NCBI GenBank assembly: GCA_030682795.1
Contig: JAUXNJ010000026.1
Coordinates: 1-64,000 of the forward strand
Length of the DNA: 64,000 nucleotides
Source of the DNA: Sphingobacteriaceae bacterium
Lineage (GTDB): Bacteria > Bacteroidota > Bacteroidia > UBA7662
Direction of reading: 5' to 3'
Shown: positions 42,766 through 52,426 of the stretch, one piece after another
How the letters are laid out: each line of letters starts with the position of its first letter
Position numbering within the stretch: position 1 is the first letter of the stretch
The notes under the pieces: model-generated
Told to the model about the DNA's origin: nothing
Seen by the model: the letters and a program-made list of their open reading frames with translations, nothing else
Databases searched by the model: none
Made by a program: the position numbers and the translations under genes

Positions 42766-43482
42766 TTAGAGCTTGAAGCCCAGGGTGAGCTGCAACCACT
42801 GATTTTTGTAGCGCGGAGTAGATGATGTGCCATCTCCATGGTTATTCATAAAATCCCAGCCAGCGCGGCCCGAAATCACCACGTGATCGGCATTAAAATC
42901 AGCGCCAATTACGAAGCCTAAGGTGTTTTTACGAATGTTGTCGTTATCAAATTGCTCTTGCAAAACGGTATTGTTGCCGCCAAAAGAATAGGTATTGCGC
43001 TCGCTTAACAGATAGGCGTATTGAGGACCAAAGACCACCGTAAACATCTCCAAAGGTTTAATTTGGATGAGTAAAGGCACATCTAAATAGGTGGTGGTTC
43101 TTGAAAAACTGTATGGTATGGTCAGTATGGTTCCTGAACCCTGAAATCCCTTTTGCGAAAGCAAAATCTCTGGCTGAAAGCCTAAATAGGTTGTGATCGG
43201 GAAGCTCAAAAAAGCACCCCCTACAAACCCAATCTTGGCATCCGCTTGGAAATCTTGTCCTTGCTCATCCCATACATTCGATTTGTTGATACCTGCTTTC
43301 ACACCAAAACTTGGGCGGTTGCGTGCATCTACATTGTTACGATTGCGATCACGATTAGAACCAAACATTTGTGCGCTTGCTTCCGTGACGTTGAGGACCG
43401 AAAAGCCCACCAATCCCAATACCACCAACATGGCTCTCATGCTGCGTGGGGCCTGACCAAAATATTTAAGCCTTGTATTCAT
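42766..43482 (-). CDS. Outer-membrane beta-barrel porin (PorT-like)
   Basis: A 238-residue protein: signal peptide ending EASAQ, an Asn/Arg-rich segment, then an eight-stranded barrel of the outer-membrane beta-barrel family (SFGVKAGINKSNVWD, FVGGAFLSFPITTYLGFQPE, ending QWLQLTLGFKL). ATG 43480-43482 was preferred to the in-frame ATG at 43587 because the signal peptide starts here and the TACCTTTG box lies at 43520-43527. First gene of the cluster. Its substrate is not known. Confidence 0.88.
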   Translation of the reverse strand: MNTRLKYFGQAPRSMRAMLVVLGLVGFSVLNVTEASAQMFGSNRDRNRNNVDARNRPSFGVKAGINKSNVWDEQGQDFQADAKIGFVGGAFLSFPITTYLGFQPEILLSQKGFQGSGTILTIPYSFSRTTTYLDVPLLIQIKPLEMFTVVFGPQYAYLLSERNTYSFGGNNTVLQEQFDNDNIRKNTLGFVIGADFNADHVVISGRAGWDFMNNHGDGTSSTPRYKNQWLQLTLGFKL

Positions 43483-43519
43483 ATCCAATAATTTAACAGC
43501 AGATTTATTTCCACTAAAA

Positions 43520-43527
43520 CAAAGGTA
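43520..43527 (-). promoter_or_regulatory. -7 element TACCTTTG of the porin/stress operon
   Basis: Minus-strand box 38 nt upstream of the porin ATG at 43482; drives the gene run to about 40734. No TTTG at the usual -33 distance, so an activator may be needed. Confidence 0.55.
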
Positions 43528-43590
43528 AGGCTGGTTTGAGGGCCATTCGTTACACAATTTTGGATATAAGTTGCATCCATCATACAAAAA

Positions 43591-43617
43591 AACCCGCTGC
43601 CATTACGACAGCGGGTT
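43591..43617 (-). terminator. Terminator of the double-DUF3494 gene
   Basis: AACCCGCTG (43591-43599) pairs with CAGCGGGTT (43609-43617); on the minus strand it ends in seven T. It lies 18 bp beyond the stop at 43635. Confidence 0.88.
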
Positions 43618-43634
43618 ACCTAAAAAACCTAACC

Positions 43635-46600
43635 TTATTGAATCGAAACTAACTTGCCTGACTGAATGAGTTGGCCGTTCGACACCACGCGATAGTGGTA
43701 GATGCCGGCGGGTAAATTCATTTGCTCGCGCATGCCTTGTTCGGTAGTGAGGCTAGACTGCATTACCAGTACACCCAAACTGTTGTACAGCTGCACATCG
43801 GCCTCGGTGAGACTGCTGCTGCTTTGGATCATGGCATTTAACTCGGTGTTGAACGGATTGGGGTAGAAAACCACGGGGGTCTCTTTCGCCAGCCATTCTT
43901 CAACACTCAAGGGTTGGGTAACCAAGAGCGCTACATTGATGGAGCGTACATCGGCCGCGCAAGGACCTGAAATTACCACATTGTAATTCATGCCGTTGTC
44001 GGCAACGGTAGCAGGACTGAACTGGAGCGTGGCACTCTGACTGCCGCTGATGTTTCCGCCTTCAACCACATTGGTGCTGCCTCTGCGCCACTGGTAGGTG
44101 AGGCCCTGGCCGTTGTCTACCACCGTAAAGCTGGCACTGCCACCGATATTGGTAATGGTATCAGAAGGCTGGGTCACAATCTCGTGTGGCAAACCAACTG
44201 AAAGTCCTACTAAATTAGAACTTACCGCTGGCAAACAGCTGCCTGTTACCACCAATTGGTAGTTCGTAGCGATGTCGGCTATAGTCACCGGATTGATCAC
44301 CAAAGTATTGGTATTGCTTCCTGAGATATTGCCTGCATTGCTCAAGGCTACGCCACCTTTGAACCACTGATAGCTGAGCGCCGTGCCCACCGACACGCTG
44401 CTGAAGCTCACCATATCGCCTTCGCAGGCGGTCATGTTCATGGGTTGGGTTGTGATGGCTGTGAGCGCATTTACTACAAGCGCAGCATTGGCTGAGATTT
44501 GTTGTGGGGCGCAAGTACCTACAATGACCACATTGTAGTTCGTTGCGGCATCGCCTGCAACCACTGGGTTGAGGGTAAGCACTGCTGAAGTGGCACCGGT
44601 TACATTACCCGTATTGGTAAGGTTGGTGGTGCCCCTGCGCCACTGGTAGGTTAGCCCTGTGCCTGTAGCTACTACCGCAAACGATACGCTGCTGCCAGCA
44701 CAAACGGTTTGGGTAGCCAGAGGTGCTGTGGTAATGGCCACCAGGCTGTTTACCTGCAAGGCCACGTTGGCACTGGCAAGCGCTGGCGTACAAGTTCCAC
44801 TGATCAATACATTGTAGTCTGCAGCTGCATCCGTTAAACTTACCCCTGTAAGGGTCAAAGTAGCAGTGTTAGCACCTGAGATGTTACCGGTATTGGTGAG
44901 ATTAACCAAACCCTTGCGCCATTGGTAGGTCAAGGCAGTGCCTGTGGCTACTACCGTAAATGTGGCGTTGGCACCCACACAAAGTGTTTGGGCAAGGGGT
45001 TGGGTGGTGATGGCGGGACTGCTGTTTACCACTACGGCTACTGAAACCGAGGTATCAGGACTGCCGCAGCTGCCGCTTACAATCACATTGTAATTGCTGG
45101 CTGCGTTGGCAAGTGTAGCCGCGCTGATGGTCAGCGTAGCAGTGGTAGCGCCCGAAATCAAACCACCATTGGTTAAATTCGTGCTGCCTATGCGCCACTG
45201 ATAAGTAAGGCCTGCGCCCTGAGCTATTACCGACAGGTTCACCATCTGGCCAGCACAAACGGTTTGTGCAATGGGTTCGGTGGTGATTTCATTCAAAGTA
45301 TTCACCACTAAAATTGCAAAATCGGAAGTATCCGGAGCACCACAAATGCTGTTCACAATCACATTGTAATTGGTAGCTATGTCAGCTAAATTAACCGCCG
45401 AAATAGTCAAAGTAGAACTTGTAGCACCACTAATGGAGCCGCCGTTTACCAATACCACATTTCCTTTGCGCCATTGATAGGTCAGACTGTTGCCCAAGGC
45501 TACCACTGAAAACGAGGTTGGCTGACCAATACAAACATTCTGAGAAAGTGGCTGGGTAGTAATATCCGTACCAGTATTTACTTGAACACTCGCTAATGCG
45601 GAGGTATCCTTGCCACAAGTTCCGGTTACCACTACGTAATAATTAGCAGCTGCAGCTAAAGTAACAGCAGTAATTGATAAACTGGCTGTTGTTACTCCAC
45701 TGATACCAGCGGCATTGGCCATTGCAACATTCCCTTTATACCATTGGTAAGTTAAACTGGTGCCAGCAGCAACGACTGATAAATTCAAGGTTTGTCCTTC
45801 GCACAAAGTTGCGCTCACTGGCTCGGTAGTAATGTTGGTAAGGGGATTGATTGTTAAAGCAGCCAAATTACTGGTGTCAGAAACACCACAAACTCCGCTT
45901 ACAATGGCATAATAATTTGTGGCCGCATCGCCAGCATTGAGCGCAAAAAGGCTGAGTACCGTCGAGTCGGCTCCTACCACATTTGCACCATTGCTCAGCA
46001 AGGTGTTGCCTTTGTACCAGCGAATATTCGCGGGGATGGTGGTGGTAATACTAAAGCGTACCGTATCACCTATACACTTTGTTTGACTTTGGGGTTCAGT
46101 TAACACCAAGGGTACTGCATTCAAACGTAAGCTCACCCTATTCGAGGTGTCAGCAACGCCACAAAGTCCTGTTACCACCACATAATAATTTGAATCAACA
46201 TTGCCTTGAGCAGGCGATAAAAACGTAATGCTAGAAGAATCTGCGCCTGTAATGAAAAAGGAATTAATCAATGCCGTATTGCCGCGGTACCAACGATAAG
46301 TTAGGCCGCTACCTTGAGCAATTACAGTAAAAACTGCTGAATCACCAGCACAAACCGTTTTTGAACTGGGCTCAGTGGTTATTTGGGTAGCCGTGGTTAC
46401 TGTTAACATCGCAACCTGCGAGGTATCAGCTGCAGCTGTACCACTCACAATAACCGTATAACTTCCTGCATTGGCTAGCGTGGCCGGTATGATGTAGAGC
46501 GAATCTTTATTGGCACCACTTATGGCGCCGCCATTAATGAGTGCTACATTATTACGATACCACTGGTAACTGAGATTTGATCCCGTAGCTTTTACTACAA

Positions 46601-48008
46601 ACAGTGCAGTATCACCAGCGCAACGCTGTAGCGACAATGGTTCGGTAATAATGGTCACACCCGGTGTGCTGGCTAAACATGTAATGGGAGAAACCACGTT
46701 CACTGCAGCGGTATTGATAGCGCCAACAGTGGTCATTAATCGTCCCTGCACTTGTACACCAATTTTAGCATCCACTGCGCCATTGTTAGCAATCACTGTT
46801 CCTTTAAACTGTGAATAATCGTTTATCTCAACAGCGCCATTTACCACCCAGTACACGTTTTTAGAACGTGCCTGATTGATTAGAATCACCTTCGAATAGG
46901 TGCTGGTACTGAGTGCTCCATTGATTTTAATCACAAATACGGCATTCGAGTCACCCATCGCATTTAAATACAAGGAATCGGTAAACACCGTCATGGCATT
47001 CAACAAATAGGTATGTGGCGTGAGTACCAAACCATTACCAAAAGCCGCTGGGGCCATGAGTTGAATGTCGTGGGTAATGGTGTTCAATCCTGTGTAGGCA
47101 TTTCCTAAAGCTGCGGCTGCTGCTGCAGTGGTAGTATCTTGCACCAGGTGAATTTTTCCCGTTACGTTTAAACTATCAAATCCAGTAACCGAACCAACTT
47201 GTGTACCTACATCACCAGTGATAAAACTAACACCCGCGTTGATCACTTGTCCATTCGCTGAAAACACACCAAAACAACCAGCAGTACCTAAAGCAGGAAC
47301 GTTGGGTCCGGTTAAAACGGGACTTCCACAACCAATCGGCGTGTAGGCCATGATGTTATCTACAGTCAAACCGCCTGTAGTGGTGAGCAAACGTCCCTCT
47401 ATGGTGTCGTTCGTACTCATGGTGATGGCTGCGTTATTTACAATAAAAGTACCGCGCAAGACGGTGCCCGAGGCAATCGACAAAAGCCCTTCAATCTGCC
47501 AATACACATTACAGGCTTGAGCTCCATTGATGAGGTTGACTTTGGTGTTGGCCGCTGACGACAAACTTCCCATGACCCGGATAATGAAAACCGCGGTATC
47601 GATATTTTGAGCATCCAAAGTAAGCATACCGTTTAAGGTAGAGGCAGCTCCCAATGAATAAACACCCGCTGTTAGGGTATCGCCATTGCCGAGTGGACTG
47701 GCCACAAAGTAATTAGCCGTTACTGCTGCAATTTGGTTATAAGCCGTCAATAAATCCGTAGCCGCTTGTGCGCTTGCGGGGTTCTGATCGTGCATATTGC
47801 CATTTACATTCCCAAAATTGGTGCTGGAACCGCTGTTGGTGCCAACATTGCCTGTGATTTGGGACAGGCCGGTGTGGCTAACCGCACCATTACTCGAAAA
47901 GAGCACAAAATTAGCAGCCGTCCCGAGGGTCGGCGCCTGTGCAAAATTCGACTGAGATATCAACAACATAACAGCTGCAGAAATCAGGAATTTTAGAAGT
48001 GTTTTCAT
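43635..48008 (-). CDS. T9SS surface protein with two DUF3494 ice-binding-like domains and ten Ig-like repeats
   Basis: A 1457-residue protein. Order: signal peptide (1-23); DUF3494 domain 1 (about 28-225) and domain 2 (about 237-445), each starting ANFVLFSSNGAV or GCFGVFSANGQV and ending in REL-like GRLLTTTGG / GRLMTTVGA; ten Ig-like repeats of about 90 residues, each with a TEP/TQP start, a Cys-x-G and a YQW core; a final T9SS type A sorting domain (VVFYPNPFNTELNAMIQ). DUF3494 domains include antifreeze proteins that bind ice, but other members are adhesins or of unknown role. The layout (binding head, long Ig stalk, surface anchor) parallels bacterial ice adhesins. Own terminator. Confidence 0.92.
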   Translation of the reverse strand: MKTLLKFLISAAVMLLISQSNFAQAPTLGTAANFVLFSSNGAVSHTGLSQITGNVGTNSGSSTNFGNVNGNMHDQNPASAQAATDLLTAYNQIAAVTANYFVASPLGNGDTLTAGVYSLGAASTLNGMLTLDAQNIDTAVFIIRVMGSLSSAANTKVNLINGAQACNVYWQIEGLLSIASGTVLRGTFIVNNAAITMSTNDTIEGRLLTTTGGLTVDNIMAYTPIGCGSPVLTGPNVPALGTAGCFGVFSANGQVINAGVSFITGDVGTQVGSVTGFDSLNVTGKIHLVQDTTTAAAAAALGNAYTGLNTITHDIQLMAPAAFGNGLVLTPHTYLLNAMTVFTDSLYLNAMGDSNAVFVIKINGALSTSTYSKVILINQARSKNVYWVVNGAVEINDYSQFKGTVIANNGAVDAKIGVQVQGRLMTTVGAINTAAVNVVSPITCLASTPGVTIITEPLSLQRCAGDTALFVVKATGSNLSYQWYRNNVALINGGAISGANKDSLYIIPATLANAGSYTVIVSGTAAADTSQVAMLTVTTATQITTEPSSKTVCAGDSAVFTVIAQGSGLTYRWYRGNTALINSFFITGADSSSITFLSPAQGNVDSNYYVVVTGLCGVADTSNRVSLRLNAVPLVLTEPQSQTKCIGDTVRFSITTTIPANIRWYKGNTLLSNGANVVGADSTVLSLFALNAGDAATNYYAIVSGVCGVSDTSNLAALTINPLTNITTEPVSATLCEGQTLNLSVVAAGTSLTYQWYKGNVAMANAAGISGVTTASLSITAVTLAAAANYYVVVTGTCGKDTSALASVQVNTGTDITTQPLSQNVCIGQPTSFSVVALGNSLTYQWRKGNVVLVNGGSISGATSSTLTISAVNLADIATNYNVIVNSICGAPDTSDFAILVVNTLNEITTEPIAQTVCAGQMVNLSVIAQGAGLTYQWRIGSTNLTNGGLISGATTATLTISAATLANAASNYNVIVSGSCGSPDTSVSVAVVVNSSPAITTQPLAQTLCVGANATFTVVATGTALTYQWRKGLVNLTNTGNISGANTATLTLTGVSLTDAAADYNVLISGTCTPALASANVALQVNSLVAITTAPLATQTVCAGSSVSFAVVATGTGLTYQWRRGTTNLTNTGNVTGATSAVLTLNPVVAGDAATNYNVVIVGTCAPQQISANAALVVNALTAITTQPMNMTACEGDMVSFSSVSVGTALSYQWFKGGVALSNAGNISGSNTNTLVINPVTIADIATNYQLVVTGSCLPAVSSNLVGLSVGLPHEIVTQPSDTITNIGGSASFTVVDNGQGLTYQWRRGSTNVVEGGNISGSQSATLQFSPATVADNGMNYNVVISGPCAADVRSINVALLVTQPLSVEEWLAKETPVVFYPNPFNTELNAMIQSSSSLTEADVQLYNSLGVLVMQSSLTTEQGMREQMNLPAGIYHYRVVSNGQLIQSGKLVSIQ

Positions 48009-48152
48009 CCTTATAATTAAGTGGGTTGAAGAATTTTAACCCGATATAAAGGTAGCTAGGCTGTTGCCGTAAGCCTTATAAGATAGACTTGATGAATTGC
48101 ATATTTTATTGATTTTAAAATTTTTATATTTTTCAAATATTCATATACTAAA

Positions 48153-48174
48153 AAGACCGCCCGAAGGCAGTCTT
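48153..48174 (-). terminator. Terminator of the DUF3494 lipoprotein-OmpA operon
   Basis: AAGACTGCC-TTCG-GGCGGTCTT on the minus strand: 9-bp stem (one G-T pair) with UUCG tetraloop, T-rich after it; starts 20 bp after the OmpA stop. Confidence 0.88.
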
Positions 48175-48194
48175 TTATTATGAACATTATTTTG

Positions 48195-50255
48195 TTACTT
48201 TTTAGCTGGCAGAATGTCGATTAAAACCGTGCGGTTATAAAAGCGTTCTTCCGGGTACTTATTATCGAATGGCATGGCGCCGCTTTCTTCTCCATGGCCT
48301 TCCACCACAAAGGTTACATCATTTCGGCCTTCAGCCTTGAGGGCCTTTTTCATGATGCGTTCTACATCCTTGGCTCGCTCCAGCGATAACTGTCGGTTAT
48401 ACTCCGCATCGCCAATATTATCTGAGTAGCCATTGATGAATACCCGTCCGTTGGTCGGGATTTTTTTCACCACCACATTGCTCAAATAATCGTCGTAAGC
48501 TTTGATGGCTTCGCTGGTGTTGAACTCGTAAATCACACTGTAGCGGATCACTTGCTCGTTCACATCAGGCGTCCATTGTACCATCTGCACACTGGTATCG
48601 GCTTTCACATCTGCACCAACCTTGCGAACACCGGTCATGGTGATCAAAAAGCGGCCAGCTGGACGGGCACCCATCAGCGTTTTTCCAGGAACAGTTACGG
48701 TTGTTTGGGTATATGGACCGTATTTCTGCACCGCACCTTTGTCGTCTTTCACTTCAAACGACCAAGTGTTCAATTGCTTGTCGGGGTCGGTTACCACAAA
48801 ACTCACAAAGCTCTCAGCTGGTGCCTGTTGCACCACATTCATTACCACTGGCTTCAAAGGAGCATCTCCCCCGCTGCGGAATTCCATCAACAATTCAGGT
48901 GAATTGGTTTCGATGGTTACCCGGCGGTCGCCTTCTCGCAAGCGTACCAATTCTGAGGTGCCACCAGCTTGTTCAGAAGCTACCACTGGCTTGGTGCGTC
49001 CTTCAGTGGCAATGCGGTCGGCCTTAATGCCCCACACCTCCACCAAATAAGTCTTAATTGACTCCGCCATCAGCTTACCATCGGCAGCGCCTTTTTCAGA
49101 CGAACCTACGAGGCGCACATTCGTCTTTGGATTTTCCTGCATGCGGTCACCCAAAATATTCAGGATGTTGTAGTACACATCCAGTTGACGATTTGAGCGG
49201 CCAGCTTCACGCTTGGGCTCCATCACTTCTAAACGCTCGGTTTTGAAGGTTTTTACCTCGTTTTTCTTCAGCAATACATAACGCTCAGGAATTTCGGTAG
49301 AAGCCAGGTCAAAAAACACATAGTTGCGCAAAGGGAAGGTCTCGTTGGCACGACGCTCCACCGGGATATTCGCCGGGGCATTTACCGCCAAACGAATGTT
49401 GTTCGGCACCACCATCGGCAACAGCTCCTTTTCAACTTCCTTCGCTTGCTCTTCTTTTACCTTTTCGATTTTAGAACTGCCCACACCAAACTTCAGCGCA
49501 GCACCTACCCTAACGGTGGTGATGTTCCATGTTTCAATGTTCCGTGGATTTTGTCCAAAATAAGGATGCACCGATACGAAAGGTGCCAACACCAATTGCG
49601 TGCGCTTTTCAGCAGCTGTCAAAGGGATGTCGATGCCCGCACCAAACTGCATGCTGATTAAAGAAGCAGCCACATCACTAAAGTCGCCTTCTACCAAAGC
49701 CGTAGGTGCTTGGGCCGGGAAAGCCGGATTAACCTCGAGCTGGTATTTAAAGGAATGGTTCCAGTTAAAGGCAAAGCGTGGACCTGCAAACAGGTAAAAA
49801 CTGGACCTAAAGGGTGCCAAACGAAGGCTCGGCTCAATAACCAAGTAGTTTAACTTGGTGGAGAGGTTGGCAGGACAATCACAATCGGTGAGTTGCTCTG
49901 CAAAAGTACCCTTGCGGCTATCGTAGCCAAACTCAAAAATAAATCCAAACAAGCTATTTGGCTTGTAATAAGATACCGATGGTGCGGCATACAAACCCAA
50001 TCCCAAACCATCCTTGAACACCACAGGTGGCGTAAGCGAATTATTGAGCTTGTAGGTGGAGCCTCGGTAGAAATTGATGTTGCCACCAACTGCGCCACCG
50101 AACCACCACGAAGGAGTGGTGTATTCATCTACCTGCGCTTGTGCCTGATTAATAGACACGCCTGTAAGGAGCAACAGCAGCAGTAGGCTAGTGAAAGAGC
50201 GGGTGAAGCCTGACATACGGCCAGTGCGACTACCCTGATTTATTGATTGTTTCAT
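48195..50255 (-). CDS. OmpA family protein with N-terminal barrel and two OmpA-like segments
   Basis: A 686-residue protein. Signal peptide (about residues 15-41, ending QAQAQ), then an outer-membrane barrel-like region (to about 265), then two regions with peptidoglycan-binding OmpA character: one near 365-450 (VRLVGSSEKGAADGKLMAESI, IATEGRTKPV) and the canonical one at the C-terminus (INGYSDNIGDAEYNRQLSLERAKDVERI). Ends at ILIAK-type VLIDILPAKK. Tethers the outer membrane to the cell wall. Starts 8 bp after the DUF3494 lipoprotein, so the two are co-expressed. Confidence 0.9.
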   Translation of the reverse strand: MKQSINQGSRTGRMSGFTRSFTSLLLLLLLTGVSINQAQAQVDEYTTPSWWFGGAVGGNINFYRGSTYKLNNSLTPPVVFKDGLGLGLYAAPSVSYYKPNSLFGFIFEFGYDSRKGTFAEQLTDCDCPANLSTKLNYLVIEPSLRLAPFRSSFYLFAGPRFAFNWNHSFKYQLEVNPAFPAQAPTALVEGDFSDVAASLISMQFGAGIDIPLTAAEKRTQLVLAPFVSVHPYFGQNPRNIETWNITTVRVGAALKFGVGSSKIEKVKEEQAKEVEKELLPMVVPNNIRLAVNAPANIPVERRANETFPLRNYVFFDLASTEIPERYVLLKKNEVKTFKTERLEVMEPKREAGRSNRQLDVYYNILNILGDRMQENPKTNVRLVGSSEKGAADGKLMAESIKTYLVEVWGIKADRIATEGRTKPVVASEQAGGTSELVRLREGDRRVTIETNSPELLMEFRSGGDAPLKPVVMNVVQQAPAESFVSFVVTDPDKQLNTWSFEVKDDKGAVQKYGPYTQTTVTVPGKTLMGARPAGRFLITMTGVRKVGADVKADTSVQMVQWTPDVNEQVIRYSVIYEFNTSEAIKAYDDYLSNVVVKKIPTNGRVFINGYSDNIGDAEYNRQLSLERAKDVERIMKKALKAEGRNDVTFVVEGHGEESGAMPFDNKYPEERFYNRTVLIDILPAKK

Positions 50256-50263
50256 ACGAATGG

Positions 50264-51967
50264 TTATGGTTTGTTGATGGTATTGCCGCTGGTCATTACT
50301 ACAGCGCTGTTACGCGCGAGCATGCGGCCTGTGGCTACAGCACCTGAATTCATGGTGATAGATTCGAGGGCAAGCACATTGCCATAAAAGATGGTAAAGT
50401 CGCCAATGGTAGCCGAACTGCCTGTTTGCCAAAAAATGTTTTTAGCTTGTGCACCACCCGAGAGGATGACGTTGCCACCTGCACCACCCACGGTTGTGAA
50501 AGTAGAGCCGATTTGGAAAATCCAAACCGCGTTCTGGTCGCCTTGGGCATCCAAGGTAAGATCACCCGATTGAATAAGTAAAGAAGAAGCCGTCTTGTAA
50601 ATGCCTGGCGCGAGGGTTGTGCCGCCTAAGTCACCCGAAACGATTTGGGGTGCCGGGGTGCTGGCCGCTGCCGCAAAGTTGTAGGCAGCTACCAAATCGA
50701 GCTTCGCTTGTTGCAACATGGCATTGGTACCCACCGGTATCAAATCATCAGCACAATAAATCGCACCGTTGTTGATAATAGCCGGCGGAAAGCCTACCAC
50801 CGAGCTGCGAACCCCTGGGTAAATGCCTACATCAAGGTTATTGATCACGCTAAAGCCCGCCTGGTTGCTAACACCAACACCAGCTATGATACCAAAGCGC
50901 CCTACAGTACCGAGGTCTACTACACCTGGACCAAGTGGATTCAGGGTGGTGAACTCCCACTCATAATCTACATCTAATGGGATACCGCTCAAATCCATAG
51001 CACCTGTGGTGATGGTTGCGGTATAAGTAGTTCCGGTTAGCAATAAGCTATCAGGCGTAAAACTGGCGGTATTGCCGCTGTAGCTGATTTGTCCGCTTAG
51101 CATATTGGTGCCATTACTCAACAAAAAGGTAGTCGGCAGAATGGTAAGGGGGTCCATTTGGCGACTGAAGGTGGCGGTAATGATTTGATTGCGAGCAACA
51201 CCGGTAGCCAAGTTGGCAGGCACGGTTGACTGTACAATGGGGGCTAAAGTTGAAGTAGTTGTGAAACTCCAGCTGTAGTCAAACTGCAAAGGATAACCGC
51301 TGATGCTCATCACCCCCGCCCGAATGGTGGCGGTATAAACGGTGCTGTTCAAAAGCTGGAAATCCGGCGTGAAAAACGCGATTTGGTTATCATAACTCAC
51401 CGTGCCCTCCACGAAGTTAGTGCCGTCATGCAACACAAAACTGTTCGGTCCAAACGAAGAAGCTTCCATGGGCATGCTGAAACATACCTTCACAATTTTA
51501 GTAACCACTACATTGGTGGCGTCATAGATGGGATCGGAGCAGGTAATCATGGGCGACAACACATCACCTGTGCTGAAGGTCCACACATAATCCTCCTGCA
51601 TCAAATTGCCTTTCACATCTTTGATGCTGCGGCTGATGGTGCCTTTGTAGGTGGTGTTTTCGGCCAAAAGACTGTCAGGAATAAACTGCATCGTTTTGGT
51701 ATTGGCATTGTACGAAAAGCTGCCATTCACCACGGCGCCTGCTTCTAGCTTGAAGGCACTGGCTACGATGGTCGCTGGATCGAGGGTAGTATTAAAGGTG
51801 GCCTGAATCACTTGGTCGAGTGGAATGGCGGTGGCACCGTTAAAAGGGATGGTAGAAACCACTTCAGGACAAACGCCTGTGGTTTCATTGAATGTGTCTT
51901 TTTTGCAGGCAGTCATTACGCCCACGGCCAATACGACCACACTCAAAAAAAGTAATTTTATTTTCAT
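50264..51967 (-). CDS. DUF3494 ice-binding-like lipoprotein with three Big_5 Ig domains
   Basis: A 567-residue lipoprotein (lipobox VMTAC, Cys21). Three SbsA/Big_5 Ig-like domains follow (starts near 33, 140 and 240, each with an NxATGV/NGATAI-type loop and a YxWxFxT ending), then a DUF3494 domain (about 345-567) with GRFGIIAGVGVSNQAGFSVI and GRMLARNSAV. Without T9SS tail, it relies on lipid anchoring. A 25-bp hairpin (52015-52039, GGCAAAGG/CCTTTGCC) lies in the leader region upstream and may be regulatory. Shares the DUF3494 fold with the neighbour at 43635, suggesting a common function in cold, ice or surface adhesion. Confidence 0.92.
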   Translation of the reverse strand: MKIKLLFLSVVVLAVGVMTACKKDTFNETTGVCPEVVSTIPFNGATAIPLDQVIQATFNTTLDPATIVASAFKLEAGAVVNGSFSYNANTKTMQFIPDSLLAENTTYKGTISRSIKDVKGNLMQEDYVWTFSTGDVLSPMITCSDPIYDATNVVVTKIVKVCFSMPMEASSFGPNSFVLHDGTNFVEGTVSYDNQIAFFTPDFQLLNSTVYTATIRAGVMSISGYPLQFDYSWSFTTTSTLAPIVQSTVPANLATGVARNQIITATFSRQMDPLTILPTTFLLSNGTNMLSGQISYSGNTASFTPDSLLLTGTTYTATITTGAMDLSGIPLDVDYEWEFTTLNPLGPGVVDLGTVGRFGIIAGVGVSNQAGFSVINNLDVGIYPGVRSSVVGFPPAIINNGAIYCADDLIPVGTNAMLQQAKLDLVAAYNFAAAASTPAPQIVSGDLGGTTLAPGIYKTASSLLIQSGDLTLDAQGDQNAVWIFQIGSTFTTVGGAGGNVILSGGAQAKNIFWQTGSSATIGDFTIFYGNVLALESITMNSGAVATGRMLARNSAVVMTSGNTINKP

Positions 51968-52192
51968 AACGGGGATTTAAGATCCACTGCACACAAAGTG
52001 GGCACAGTTTCAATGGCAAAGGTCCGTACTCCCTTTGCCTCCGCTGTTACATATTAAATGTTTTTATTTACACAAAAGGCTTGAATTTAAATATATAAGG
52101 AGGCATCTATTATGCCATTTGCGCTGCAGGTATCAAAAGGTTGTTTTTTGTGATTGAGGTCATCAGATGGCAACAATCTGCAATCATTATTG

Positions 52193-52200
52193 TACTTTTG
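52193..52200 (+). promoter_or_regulatory. -7 element TACTTTTG of tRNA-Arg(CCG)
   Basis: TAnnTTTG box ending 11 nt before the tRNA 5' end; no good -33 match. Confidence 0.6.
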
Positions 52201-52211
52201 CACTTTCAAGC

Positions 52212-52283
52212 GGTCTCGTAGTACAATGGATAGTATATGGGTTTCCGGAGCCTAGGATGCAGGTTCGATTCCTGCCGAGACCA
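52212..52283 (+). tRNA. tRNA-Arg(CCG)
   Basis: 72-nt cloverleaf: acceptor GGTCTCG/CGAGACC, anticodon loop TTCCGGA (CCG, reads CGG), T-arm GCAGG-TTCGATT-CCTGC, discriminator A. Own promoter and terminator, no sign of integration next to it. Confidence 0.94.
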
Positions 52284-52287
52284 CCCC

Positions 52288-52323
52288 AAGCCTTAAGGAG
52301 CAATAGCCCCTTGAGGCTTTTTA
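52288..52323 (+). terminator. Terminator of tRNA-Arg(CCG)
   Basis: AAGCCTTAAGG (52288-52298) pairs over 11 bp, one T-G pair, with CCTTGAGGCTT (52309-52319), then T-rich. Confidence 0.85.
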
Positions 52324-52426
52324 CTTTTCAAGTCCTCCCGTGTTTCACAAAAAAATTAAGATTGGCCGTTAACCCGCTAACATCTTGTCCAACTGCTTAT
52401 ATTTAAATTCTTTTTATACTACCCAG

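Noticed and set aside
43900-46650. Regular ~270-bp periodicity that might suggest an array of repeats or CRISPR
   Set aside because: The period corresponds to Ig-like domains in one continuous reading frame; there are no short identical repeats with unique spacers.
52110-52151. AAGGAGG followed by a 13-codon open frame before tRNA-Arg(CCG)
   Set aside because: Bacteroidota rarely use strong Shine-Dalgarno sites and the peptide has no features; likely chance.
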